From the NCBI GenBank assembly GCA_020723185.1, contig DYJI01000002.1, positions 186,001 to 250,000 of the forward strand: a stretch of DNA of 64,000 nucleotides. Reading direction: 5' to 3'. Shown here in pieces: positions 54,260 to 63,740 of this stretch (position 1 is its first letter; the number at the start of each line of letters is the position of its first letter). Source of the DNA: Sideroxydans lithotrophicus. Its GTDB lineage: Bacteria > Pseudomonadota > Gammaproteobacteria > Burkholderiales > Gallionellaceae. The position numbers and the translations under genes are program-made. The notes beneath the pieces were generated by a model. It was not told where the DNA came from, searched no databases, and saw only the letters and a list, made by a program, of their open reading frames with translations.

Positions 54260-54660
54260 CGCATCCAGCCGCATGGGACGACGCACGCCATGCGATAGGG
54301 ATGGCGGAGTTCGACGACACGCACCGCGAGTTCATCGCACAGGTGGCCGCGCTCAACGCCGCCGGCCCTGCCGAGTTCCCCGCGCTGTTCCAGTCGCTGG
54401 TCGCACATACCCGTGAACATTTCATCGCAGAGGGTAAACTGATGCGCGAATCGAAATATCGCGGCCTGCCGGAACACGAGGGCGAGCATCACCGCGTGCT
54501 GGGCGAGATGCAACAGCTCAACCGCAGCCTCAAGCGCGGTCACCTGCCTCTGGTGCGTGCCTATGTGAAGGAAGGCCTGATGGACTGGTTCGACACGCAC
54601 GTCGCCATGATGGATGCAGCACTGGCGATGCACCTGAAGAAACAGAAGGAGACGGTATGA
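54256..54660 (+). CDS. Bacteriohemerythrin
   Basis: This 134-aa single-domain hemerythrin keeps all di-iron ligands: H23, H55 and E59 (HFIAE), H74 and H78 (HEGEH), H115 and D120 (HVAMMD). It should bind O2 reversibly or sense it. It overlaps the SIR2-like gene by four bases and the NifZ-like gene by four bases. In a nitrogen-fixation operon it is a good candidate for O2 buffering near oxygen-labile nitrogenase, by inference. Confidence 0.93.
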   Translation: MTHPAAWDDARHAIGMAEFDDTHREFIAQVAALNAAGPAEFPALFQSLVAHTREHFIAEGKLMRESKYRGLPEHEGEHHRVLGEMQQLNRSLKRGHLPLVRAYVKEGLMDWFDTHVAMMDAALAMHLKKQKETV

Positions 54661-54926
54661 GCATGTACAACATGGGCGACATGGTGTTCGCCGCATACGA
54701 CCTTTTCAATGAGCCGATGGAAGAGACCGGCGAGAGCGGCATCCCCGATGTGGCGGTGGGCGCACTGCTGGCCGCGGCCGGTACGCGCGGCGTGGTGGTC
54801 AATGTCGGCCATGCCAAGGAACTGCCGGACGAGGCCATCTATCTGGTGCGTTTCGAGATCGACGCCGAAGGAACGCTGGGCGAACCCATCGGCTGTCTGA
54901 CTGACGAATTGAGCGGGCTGAACTGA
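54657..54926 (+). CDS. nifZ: NifZ-family protein
   Basis: This 89-aa protein has the NifZ core: MYNMGDMVFAAYDLFNEP, then LLAAAGTRGVVVNVGHAKEL and EAIYLVRFEIDAEGTLGEP. Known NifZ helps mature the second P-cluster pair in NifDK. It overlaps the hemerythrin gene by four bases and is two bases from SagB. It is encoded away from the main nifHDK operon. Confidence 0.85.
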   Translation: MSMYNMGDMVFAAYDLFNEPMEETGESGIPDVAVGALLAAAGTRGVVVNVGHAKELPDEAIYLVRFEIDAEGTLGEPIGCLTDELSGLN

Positions 54927-54928
54927 GG

Positions 54929-56461
54929 ATGTCCGACCCGCGCGCTGCGCGTGTGATGGCTTATCACGCGCGCAGCAAACACGCACTGGACCGCTACGCC
55001 GCCGGACCGGGCACACTGGACTGGGAGGCACAACCGGCCGCGTTCCGCGACTGGACGGGCTGCACGCAGACGGCCTTGCCGCGTGAAATACTGGTGAGCG
55101 ACATCGCGTGGGGAGAGATCGCAGCGGCGCGTGAACCTTTGCCGTTCGATGCCCGCTCGCTGGGTTCCTTCTTGCGCCTCTCGCTCGGCCTCACCGCATG
55201 GAAGGAATACGCCGGTTCGCGCTGGTCGCTGCGCGCGCATCCTTCCTCCGGCAACCTGCATCCCACCGAAAGCTGGCTGATCACCTCGCAAGTACCGGGC
55301 ATCGCGGACGGGCTGCACCACTATCAGAACCTGTATCACGCGCTCGAACACCGCGCCTGGAACGACGGAACATCCGCACCCGGCGTATGGCTGGGTTTCA
55401 GTTCCATCCACTGGCGCGAAGCGTGGAAATACGGCGAGCGCGCCTTCCGTTATTGCCAGCTCGACATGGGTCATGTGCTGGCCGCGGTGAGCTATGCGGC
55501 AGCACTGCACGGCTGGCAACCGCGCTTGTTGCGCCTAGACTCCAACAAGGTCGCGCAGGCGCTTGGCGTGGATCGCAGCGAGGATTTCAGCGGCGTGGAA
55601 ACGGAAGAGGCGGAAGTGATCGTGGCGCTGCACGCGGATGCAAACCCGCCCGACACGACATGGCAACACTACGCGGGCACACCCAGCCTGCTCGATCCGC
55701 GTCCGCTGTACCAATGGCCGGTGATCGAGGAGGTCGCTGCCGCCACGCGCGGCGCACTGCCCGCGACAGCATCTGCCGCGCAGGCGATCGCCACGCACAC
55801 CGATGCATCCGACATACGCGCCGCACAAGTGATATTGAAGCGCCGCAGTGCACAAGCCTTCGACGGCGTATCGGTGATACCGCACTCCTTGTTCAAACGC
55901 ATGCTGAGTTCACTTCTGGCAGGCGGTTCACCGGTGTGGCAACTGTGGCCGCACACGCCGCGCGTGCATCCGGTGTTGCTGGTGCACCGCGTGGAAGGCG
56001 TCGCACCCGGCCTGTATGTGTTGCCGCGCGCCGATGTCGTTGAATCACTGGGGTCAGCCCTGCGCGACAGCTTCTCCTGGCAGGTCGCCGATGACACCCT
56101 GCCGCTTTATCGCCTGGTCACCGCCCAGGCGGGAAAGACCGCACGTACCCTGTCCTGCCATCAGGATATCGCCGCACATTGCGCAGTCACATTCATGATG
56201 CTGGCCGAGTTCGAAGCACCCATCGCCCACGATGCCGCCGCCTACCGCCACCTGCACTGGGAAGCGGGCATGCTGGGCCACATCCTCACGCTGGAGGCCG
56301 AAGCCGCCGGTTGGCGCGGTACCGGCATCGGCTGCTTCTTCGACGATGCCGATCACGAGGTGCTGGGCCTCAAGGATGCGCAATTTCAGGTGATCTACCA
56401 CTATGCCATCGGCATGGCGCTGGACGATGCGCGCATATCCACCCTGCCTGCCTACGCATAA
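54929..56461 (+). CDS. SagB/ThcOx-type nitroreductase with two domains
   Basis: This 510-aa protein has two FMN-binding nitroreductase-like halves. The first half contains LRAHPSSGNLHPTESWLITS (about residues 100-119) and the second carries LKRRSAQAFDGVSV and MLGHILTLEAEAAGWRGTGI. SagB/ThcOx proteins are flavin dehydrogenases, often acting on azolines in peptides, but stand-alone members exist. No modified peptide gene or cyclodehydratase is found here, so the substrate is unknown. It is two bases after nifZ. The start is well supported by AGG and operon spacing. Confidence 0.85.
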   Translation: MSDPRAARVMAYHARSKHALDRYAAGPGTLDWEAQPAAFRDWTGCTQTALPREILVSDIAWGEIAAAREPLPFDARSLGSFLRLSLGLTAWKEYAGSRWSLRAHPSSGNLHPTESWLITSQVPGIADGLHHYQNLYHALEHRAWNDGTSAPGVWLGFSSIHWREAWKYGERAFRYCQLDMGHVLAAVSYAAALHGWQPRLLRLDSNKVAQALGVDRSEDFSGVETEEAEVIVALHADANPPDTTWQHYAGTPSLLDPRPLYQWPVIEEVAAATRGALPATASAAQAIATHTDASDIRAAQVILKRRSAQAFDGVSVIPHSLFKRMLSSLLAGGSPVWQLWPHTPRVHPVLLVHRVEGVAPGLYVLPRADVVESLGSALRDSFSWQVADDTLPLYRLVTAQAGKTARTLSCHQDIAAHCAVTFMMLAEFEAPIAHDAAAYRHLHWEAGMLGHILTLEAEAAGWRGTGIGCFFDDADHEVLGLKDAQFQVIYHYAIGMALDDARISTLPAYA

Positions 56462-56584
56462 GACAACGCAAGTGACTTGTGCAGAATCATCCATCAAAAT
56501 GAACTCTTTTCCCATCCTGAACTCTGAGCGGCCTGCGCGCGGAAACATCCGCGCTTTGGCAACCCATCCCGGAAAGGAACACGC

Positions 56585-57055
56585 ATGAACGACAATCAAC
56601 TCCGCTGCTGGCTGGCGCAGGCCAGATTCCATGTCAGCGACCCGGTGGAGACCGACATCAACCGCCCACTGGCGAACAGCACCACACCGTTGATGTATGC
56701 CGCACAGACCGGCGATCTGGACGTGGTCCGGTCGCTACTCAAGCGTGGTGCCGACCCGGCGCTGCTGAACAACGACGGCAACGGAGCATTGTGGTTCGCC
56801 TGTTATTCCAACAGCGCGGCATGCGTTGCCGAACTCATCAAGGCCGGTGCGCCGCTGGACACGCAGAACGTGAACGGCGCGACCGCGCTGATCTACTGCG
56901 CCTCGGCAGGCAAGGCGCCCTTGGTGGAACTGTTGCTGGAAGCGGGGGCGAACACCGAGCTGATGACGCATGACGATTTCACCGCGCTGGAGCTGGCAGC
57001 CGACCTGCAGTGTTTGCGCCTGCTCAAGGATGCTCGCAAGACCGTCTGTGCCTGA
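56585..57055 (+). CDS. Ankyrin repeat protein downstream of SagB
   Basis: This 156-aa protein has three to four ankyrin repeats, seen in STTPLMYAAQTGDLDVVRSL (about residues 34-53), LLKRGADPALLNNDGNGALW and GATALIYCASAGKAPLVELL. AAGGAA lies before the ATG. It is 123 bases behind the SagB gene, so it may be in the same transcript or have its own promoter. Ankyrin genes occur in some nif clusters; the partner is unknown. A ~320-base gap follows. Confidence 0.87.
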   Translation: MNDNQLRCWLAQARFHVSDPVETDINRPLANSTTPLMYAAQTGDLDVVRSLLKRGADPALLNNDGNGALWFACYSNSAACVAELIKAGAPLDTQNVNGATALIYCASAGKAPLVELLLEAGANTELMTHDDFTALELAADLQCLRLLKDARKTVCA

Positions 57056-57132
57056 GCCAGGGTTCTCGCTTGCCAGTGCGCAGCACACTGGATGGCCCGG
57101 CGACAGATTTCCGTTGACGCCGGGCTGGCCGC

Positions 57133-57252
57133 ATGACGATAATCCACCCCATGAGATCCCAACACCACCACTGCAACGTACGAGCCCTACCCGTCGCGAT
57201 GAAGCGCGCGGTATGGCGCATTGCGCGCAGTGGCCCGGGAGGTTCGCAGTAG
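57133..57252 (+). CDS. Possible short leader peptide upstream of a terminator
   Basis: A 39-codon reading frame from 57133 (internal ATG at 57151) has a CAC-CAC-CAC-TGC run (His-His-His-Cys). It ends 28 bases before a strong terminator, which is followed by the EamA gene. A GTGGCC at 57230-57235 could pair with the terminator 5' arm, as in transcription attenuation. No ribosome binding site is seen, so translation is doubtful. Apart from this frame the gap 57056-57374 shows no gene. Confidence 0.25.
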   Translation: MTIIHPMRSQHHHCNVRALPVAMKRAVWRIARSGPGGSQ

Positions 57253-57280
57253 TTTCGTAGTCCGTCGTAACGATATCCCC

Positions 57281-57317
57281 AAGGCCACAGACTTCCCTCT
57301 GTGGCCTTTTTGTTTTT
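57281..57317 (+). terminator. Strong Rho-independent terminator
   Basis: AAGGCCACAGA and TCTGTGGCCTT form an 11-bp perfect stem with a six-base loop, followed by TTTGTTTTT. It ends the ankyrin/SagB transcript or, if an attenuator, controls the EamA gene 58 bases downstream. Confidence 0.9.
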
Positions 57318-57374
57318 CACCGTTCGCCACTTGGCTCAGGCGAACGGCTTGTTAGTTGAGCCCTGGAGAGCATC

Positions 57375-58250
57375 ATGTCCTTACCGGCAGCATTTGTTTC
57401 TGTCGTCCTGATCTGGTCCACCACGCCGCTCGCCATCAAGTGGAGCTCGCTTGGCATCGGGTTCAGCTTTGCTGTCTTTGCACGTATGGCGATCGGCGTC
57501 CTGCTGTGCATCGCCCTGCTGGCGCTGTTCCGCATCCGCTTCCCGCTGCACCGCAAAGCGCGTATGGCCTATGTCGCGGGTGGCGTGAGCATGTTTGCCG
57601 CGATGGCGCTTACCTACTGGTCGGCGCAATATGTCAGCTCGGGCATGATCGCCGTGCTGTTCGGCCTGTCGCCGCTGATCACCAGTCTGGGTGCCATGCT
57701 GTGGCTGGAAGAGGAAACGCTCAGCCGCAACAAAGTAGCGGGCATGCTGCTGGGCGTACTCGGTCTGGTGATGGTGTTCTACGGCGGACTCGACCTCGGC
57801 TCGAACGCGGGCTTCGGCATCGTCACGCTGCTGTGCGCCGTCACCGCGCAATCGCTCGGCCTGGTTTGGGTGAAGCGCATCGGCGACGACAGCCCGCCGC
57901 TGGCGATGACCTGCGGCACGCTGACCGTGTCGCTGCCGCTGTTCCTGCTGGCGTGGTTCGTGCTGGACGGCCACGTGCCGCACGGCGCACCGCAACAGTC
58001 CATCGCGGCGACCTTGTATCTGGGCGTGTTCGGTTCGGTGCTCGGCTTCGCGCTGTACTACTACCTGATCAAGCACATGGACACCGCCCGCGTCGCGCTG
58101 ATCACCCTCATCACTCCGGTGATGGCGCTGCTGCTCGGCCACACGTTGAACGACGAAGTCATCCTGCCGCAGGTCTGGCTGGGCACGGCCAGCATCGTGC
58201 TCGGGTTAGCCTTGCATCAGTGGGGCGGGCGCCGGGTGAAAGCGGGATAG
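57375..58250 (+). CDS. EamA/DMT-family exporter
   Basis: This 291-aa inner-membrane protein has two EamA repeats and ten predicted helices. Repeat one begins SVVLIWSTTPLAIKWSSLGI, and the second repeat has FGSVLGFALYYYLIKHMDTA near residue 220. The family exports amino acids and related metabolites. The AGAGCATC upstream of the ATG gives a modest binding site. It follows a strong terminator, so it is regulated separately. The substrate is unknown. Confidence 0.9.
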   Translation: MSLPAAFVSVVLIWSTTPLAIKWSSLGIGFSFAVFARMAIGVLLCIALLALFRIRFPLHRKARMAYVAGGVSMFAAMALTYWSAQYVSSGMIAVLFGLSPLITSLGAMLWLEEETLSRNKVAGMLLGVLGLVMVFYGGLDLGSNAGFGIVTLLCAVTAQSLGLVWVKRIGDDSPPLAMTCGTLTVSLPLFLLAWFVLDGHVPHGAPQQSIAATLYLGVFGSVLGFALYYYLIKHMDTARVALITLITPVMALLLGHTLNDEVILPQVWLGTASIVLGLALHQWGGRRVKAG

Positions 58251-58348
58251 ATAAACCGCAGAAAGATTGTGACTACTGACACTCGGGGGCGGCTCATCCG
58301 ATGAGTTGCCCCTGCTTATTGTTATAGACTCGCGCGTCGTTCTTCACC

Positions 58349-59095
58349 ATGAGTCTTATGCAGCGCCTCCTCTACGCACTTGTATTCGCCGCCTCCTTCG
58401 CTTTCTCGTCTCACGCATCTGCCGACACAAACGATTTTGGACAATGCCGCCAGCTATTCGCCGACCAGAGTCCGCCTATCGTCCTTCAACCGCAAGCCAA
58501 GGAGACGCGTGCACTCTGCTTCACTGCGTTCGCCGTCTTGCATTCCGGGCAAAGTCGCACGCCGCTCTACGTCGCTGAAAAACTGAACCGCAAGACCCTG
58601 CAAACCGCGCACGGGAAGCGCACGGATGAATTCTTCGCCGACGCACGCCTGCCTCTCTCGGAACGTGCCGAACTGGAGGACTACAATGGTTCCGGCTATG
58701 ACCGAGGCCACATGGCACCCGCTGCAGACATGGCCACACCGGAAACGATGGCGCAGAGTTTCTCGCTCGCCAACATGGTGCCGCAGGCACCGATCAACAA
58801 TCGCAAGGCATGGGCCAGGATCGAGAAGGACACGCGCAAATACGTGTTGCGCGCAAAAGGGGATGTGTATGTGATCACCGGCCCGGTGTTCGATGCCGCG
58901 CCCTCCACCATCGGCAGCAACCGCGTCTGGGTACCTAAACATCTGTTCAAGCTGGTCTACGACCCGTCCGCGAACAAGACATGGGCGCACTGGATCGACA
59001 ATCATGATGCGGCGAAAGCAGGCAAACCGATCAGCTACATCGAATTAGTAAAACGCACCGGGATGGATTTCCTGCCCAACTATCGTGGCAGCTAA
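58349..59095 (+). CDS. Secreted DNA/RNA non-specific endonuclease
   Basis: This 248-aa nuclease has a signal peptide (MQRLLYALVFAASFAFSSHA) and the beta-beta-alpha-metal active site YDRGHMAPAADM at about residues 117-128, with the metal-binding Asn in VPQAPINNRKAWARIE. It matches the NUC1/Serratia nuclease family. It is expected in the periplasm or outside, for scavenging nucleic acids. A second ATG at 58358 is equally possible. The glutaredoxin gene follows 34 bases later. Confidence 0.9.
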   Translation: MSLMQRLLYALVFAASFAFSSHASADTNDFGQCRQLFADQSPPIVLQPQAKETRALCFTAFAVLHSGQSRTPLYVAEKLNRKTLQTAHGKRTDEFFADARLPLSERAELEDYNGSGYDRGHMAPAADMATPETMAQSFSLANMVPQAPINNRKAWARIEKDTRKYVLRAKGDVYVITGPVFDAAPSTIGSNRVWVPKHLFKLVYDPSANKTWAHWIDNHDAAKAGKPISYIELVKRTGMDFLPNYRGS

Positions 59096-59129
59096 CTCCC
59101 CCGCCACACGAAAAACGAAAGGACAAAAA

Positions 59130-59516
59130 ATGAGAACCTTGATACGAATGTTCTTCCGCACACTGCGCCTGGTGTTGATGCCGTTCATGCTGCTCTGGGC
59201 GAAGCTGGCGATGCCGAAAGGCGTGGTGCGCAGTGCGGAGGCCCAGCAGCAGGTCGAACGCGAATGCGCAAAGATGTCGCTGTACCACTTCAAGACCTGC
59301 CCGTTCTGCATCAAGGTGCGGCATGAGATGGGGCGCTTGTCGCTTCCGATAGAATTGCGCGATGCACAGCATGAAGCGGAACACAGGGAAGCGTTGCTGC
59401 AAGGCGGTGGCAAGGTGCAGACACCTTGCCTGCGCATCATCGGCGACGATGGTCAGGTACAGTGGATGTACGAGTCCGGCGACATCATCCGTTATCTGCA
59501 GCAGCGCTTCGCCTGA
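59130..59516 (+). CDS. Membrane-anchored glutaredoxin-family protein
   Basis: This 128-aa protein has an N-terminal membrane segment (MRTLIRMFFRTLRLVLMPFM, residues 1-20) and a glutaredoxin domain with the active site TCPFCIK near residue 54. A KVQTPCLRI segment with the conserved cis-proline follows. The ATG at 59130 has AAAGGAC upstream. It may reduce disulfides close to the inner membrane. It is not obviously connected to the nif genes, although its strand-opposed neighbours are. Confidence 0.86.
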   Translation: MRTLIRMFFRTLRLVLMPFMLLWAKLAMPKGVVRSAEAQQQVERECAKMSLYHFKTCPFCIKVRHEMGRLSLPIELRDAQHEAEHREALLQGGGKVQTPCLRIIGDDGQVQWMYESGDIIRYLQQRFA

Positions 59517-59614
59517 TTCACGATGCCGCTGGAAGCCCTGAGCCATACTACTCATGCACCAAACCGGAAAGCAGCGCTCCCCGATGGTGCAGCGTTGTGC
59601 CGTATTCAGGTGGG

Positions 59615-61049
<1,435 letters not shown>

Positions 61050-61087
61050 GGTTTTACTTCCTGTCGGTTGGTTAAAGAAAAATGGTG

Positions 61088-61369
61088 TCACTCATCGTCG
61101 TCTTCACCGGCGAACACGCGGCGCGGCACCGTCGCCGGATCGGCAGTGATAGGACGATAGATCTCGATGCGATCGCCCGGCTTGAGCACGGCATCCAGCT
61201 CGGCCAGCTTGCCGAAGATGCCGACCTTGTATGCAGCCAGGTCGATATGCGGGAATTTCCTGAGGATGCCGGACTGCTCGATTGCGAGCTGCACGGTGGC
61301 CTCCTCCGGCACTTCGATACGCAGCCAGAGCTGGTTGACGGGTTCGGAGTATGCGATGCCGACTTGCAT
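61088..61369 (-). CDS. rnfH: RnfH ubiquitin-like protein
   Basis: This 93-aa member of the RnfH (UPF0125) family starts MQVGIAYSEPVNQLWLRIEV. The segment GIFGKLAELDAVLKPGDRIE leads to the characteristic EIYRPITADP motif near residues 68-77. RnfH accompanies Rnf genes in diazotrophs; its job is unclear. It is nine bases behind rnfE. An acidic tail (AGEDDDE) ends the protein. Confidence 0.93.
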   Translation of the reverse strand: MQVGIAYSEPVNQLWLRIEVPEEATVQLAIEQSGILRKFPHIDLAAYKVGIFGKLAELDAVLKPGDRIEIYRPITADPATVPRRVFAGEDDDE

Positions 61370-61378
61370 TCCGTTCTC

Positions 61379-62056
61379 CTAGCCCGCGACCGTGGCGGCG
61401 GCCACGGCTTCTGCACGTTCGGCGCGACGGCGGTCATACACGCGCTTGGCCGCCAACAGGAAACCCAGCGCCATGAAGCCGCCCGGCGGCAGAATCATCA
61501 GCAGGAAGCCCTTGTAGTCCGGCACGATAGTGGTCTCGAGGAAGGCGAACGCGGAGCCCAGCAACAGGTGCGCGTTGGAGAACAGCGTGCCACTGCCCAG
61601 TATCTCGCGCATGCCGCCCAGTGCCACCAGCGCCAGCGTAAAACCCAGGCCCATCATCAAACCGTCCAGCGCCGCATCCGCCACACCGTTCTTCGAGGCG
61701 AACGATTCGGCGCGGCCAAGGATGGCGCAGTTCACCACGATCAGCGCGATGAACAGGCCGAGCACTTTGTAGAGTTCATGCACCCAAGCATTGAGCGCCA
61801 TGTCTAGCAGTGTCACCAGTGTGGCGATCAGCACGATGTAGACCGGGATGCGCACCTCGGGACTGACCAACTGGCGCACGCTGGACACGATGATGTTGGA
61901 CAGCAGCAACACAGCGGTGGTCGCCAGCCCCATGCCCAATCCGTTGGTGGCCGTGCTGGTCACCGCCAGTGTCGGGCACAGCGCAAGCATCTGCGCAAAC
62001 ACCACGTTGTTGCTCCACAGGCCTTCGCGCGTGATACGGCCGTATTTCTCGTTCAT
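61379..62056 (-). CDS. rnfE: Rnf complex membrane subunit E
   Basis: This 225-aa inner-membrane subunit has six predicted helices. Typical segments are [20 protein letters not shown] at about residues 11-30 and [16 protein letters not shown] near residue 110; both contain conserved cysteines. Rnf uses ion flow to reduce ferredoxin or flavodoxin with NADH. It overlaps rnfG by four bases. Confidence 0.95.
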   Translation of the reverse strand: MNEKYGRITREGLWSNNVVFAQMLALCPTLAVTSTATNGLGMGLATTAVLLLSNIIVSSVRQLVSPEVRIPVYIVLIATLVTLLDMALNAWVHELYKVLGLFIALIVVNCAILGRAESFASKNGVADAALDGLMMGLGFTLALVALGGMREILGSGTLFSNAHLLLGSAFAFLETTIVPDYKGFLLMILPPGGFMALGFLLAAKRVYDRRRAERAEAVAAATVAG

Positions 62057-62673
62057 CTCACACCTCCCGCTTCATCCAGCAAAGCAGCCCTGTTCGCTTC
62101 GAAGAACACCAAGCCGCCCTTCACCGCTTTCACCACCGCACGCGGCGTGATGGTGGCGCCGGCGAACTGGTCGAACACGCCGCCATCCTTCTTCACCGCC
62201 CATTTGTCTACGGGCGGTTCGCCCAGCCACTTGCCGTCGAAGTCGAATATCCATTTCGCCTTGGCCGGTTCGATCTTGTCGCCCAGACCAGGTGTCTCCG
62301 CATGTTTGATGACGCGCACGCCGAGAACCTTCCCTTCGCGCGACACGCCCATCATGCATACGATGGCACCCGAGTAGCCGTAACCGGTGACGCGATACAC
62401 CACCGCTTCCACCTTGCCGGTGCGTCTTGCTCTATAAACCAGCACTTCTCCTGCTTCGCCGTGCAGAGAGACGGTGTCTTTCAGCAAGTCGTTGTCGTAG
62501 CTGCCCGGCAACACCTGGGTCAGAGATTGCTTGAGATCGGCCTCTTCCGCAGCCTTGATTTCCGGCCCGGTGAGCAGCGCGGCGAAAGCCAGCGCCGCAC
62601 TGGTGAGCAAGGCCACACCGCCCAGCAGCAGCGCCTGATATCCCAGCCTGGTGCGCAATTCTGCGAGCTTCAT
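62053..62673 (-). CDS. rnfG: Rnf complex flavoprotein subunit G
   Basis: This 206-aa periplasm-facing subunit has one N-terminal membrane helix (about residues 14-35). Covalent FMN attachment is predicted at T176 in [10 protein letters not shown], the (S/D)GATxT-type motif, although Ala replaces the first residue. [20 protein letters not shown] matches the Rnf/Nqr C-subunit family. Its start shares one base with the rnfD stop. Confidence 0.94.
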   Translation of the reverse strand: MKLAELRTRLGYQALLLGGVALLTSAALAFAALLTGPEIKAAEEADLKQSLTQVLPGSYDNDLLKDTVSLHGEAGEVLVYRARRTGKVEAVVYRVTGYGYSGAIVCMMGVSREGKVLGVRVIKHAETPGLGDKIEPAKAKWIFDFDGKWLGEPPVDKWAVKKDGGVFDQFAGATITPRAVVKAVKGGLVFFEANRAALLDEAGGVR

Positions 62674-63740
62674 CACACCCCCTTCTTCGCGGGCAATGCA
62701 GCGCCCTTGCTGTCGCGGCCGTAGATGCGCGGTTTGACGTATTGGTCGATCAGCGGCGTGGCGGCATTCATCAGCAGCACGGCGAAGGCCACGCCTTCCG
62801 GATAGCCGCCCCAGGTGCGGATGACCCAAGTGAGCAGGCCGCAGCCCAGACCGAAGATGAATTGACCTTTGGCCGTATTCGGTGAAGTGACCGGATCGGT
62901 GATGATGAAGAACGCGCCCAGCATCACCCCGCCGGACAGCAGATGCACCAGTGGCCCGGCATAGTGGTTACCGTCGATGAGGCTGAAGATCAGCGCGGGC
63001 ACGGCCACACCGAGCAACATGGCGACCGGCGCATGCCAAGTGATGATGCGGCGCGCGATCAGGACCAGACCGCCCAGTAGCAACAATAACGCTGCCGTCT
63101 CACCCAGACTGCCGGCACGTATCCCCCACAGCGCGTCCATAGGTGTGAAGAAACCGGCGAGTGCCTGATCCAGCCCGATGCCGCGCGTGAATTCGGTCTT
63201 CACATGACCGAGCAGCGAAGCGCTGGCCATGCCGTCTATCGGTTGCGACAGGAAGGTGACACGCAGACCCTCGATCAGATTCAATCCGTTCGGAGAAGTC
63301 AGCGGCAATGGAGCGCCCCAGGTCGTCATCTCCAGCGGGAACGAGATGAGCAACATCACGCGTGCCGCCATCGCCGGATTGAACACGTTCTGTCCCAGCC
63401 CGCCGAAGATCTGCTTGCCGACCACCACTGCGAACAGACTGCCCAGCACCGCGATCCACCACGGCGCATACGGCGGCAGCGACAAGGCCAGCAGCCATGC
63501 GGTGAGGATGCCGGATCCGTCCATGATGACCGGACGCACCGCGCGCTGCTGGATGCGGATGACGAAAGCCTCTCCGAAGATGGAGGCGATGATCGCCACC
63601 GCCCACAGATGGATGGCAGGCCAACCGTACAGCCAGAAACCGAACAGCGTGGCCGGGGTGAGCGCCAGCATCACGGTGAGCATCACCTTGCCGATGGAAC
63701 TCTGCGCATGCGCGTGGGGGGAATGGGCGATGGGGTTCAT
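62673..63740 (-). CDS. rnfD: Rnf complex membrane subunit D
   Basis: This 355-aa inner-membrane subunit has about nine helices. NVFNPAMAARVML near residue 120 and FFIITDPVTSPNT near residue 280 are family motifs. The usual SGATP-like FMN-threonine motif reads DGMASASLLGHV, giving Ser175 where Thr is normally flavinylated. It overlaps rnfC by four bases and rnfG by one. Full length. Confidence 0.94.
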   Translation of the reverse strand: MNPIAHSPHAHAQSSIGKVMLTVMLALTPATLFGFWLYGWPAIHLWAVAIIASIFGEAFVIRIQQRAVRPVIMDGSGILTAWLLALSLPPYAPWWIAVLGSLFAVVVGKQIFGGLGQNVFNPAMAARVMLLISFPLEMTTWGAPLPLTSPNGLNLIEGLRVTFLSQPIDGMASASLLGHVKTEFTRGIGLDQALAGFFTPMDALWGIRAGSLGETAALLLLLGGLVLIARRIITWHAPVAMLLGVAVPALIFSLIDGNHYAGPLVHLLSGGVMLGAFFIITDPVTSPNTAKGQFIFGLGCGLLTWVIRTWGGYPEGVAFAVLLMNAATPLIDQYVKPRIYGRDSKGAALPAKKGV

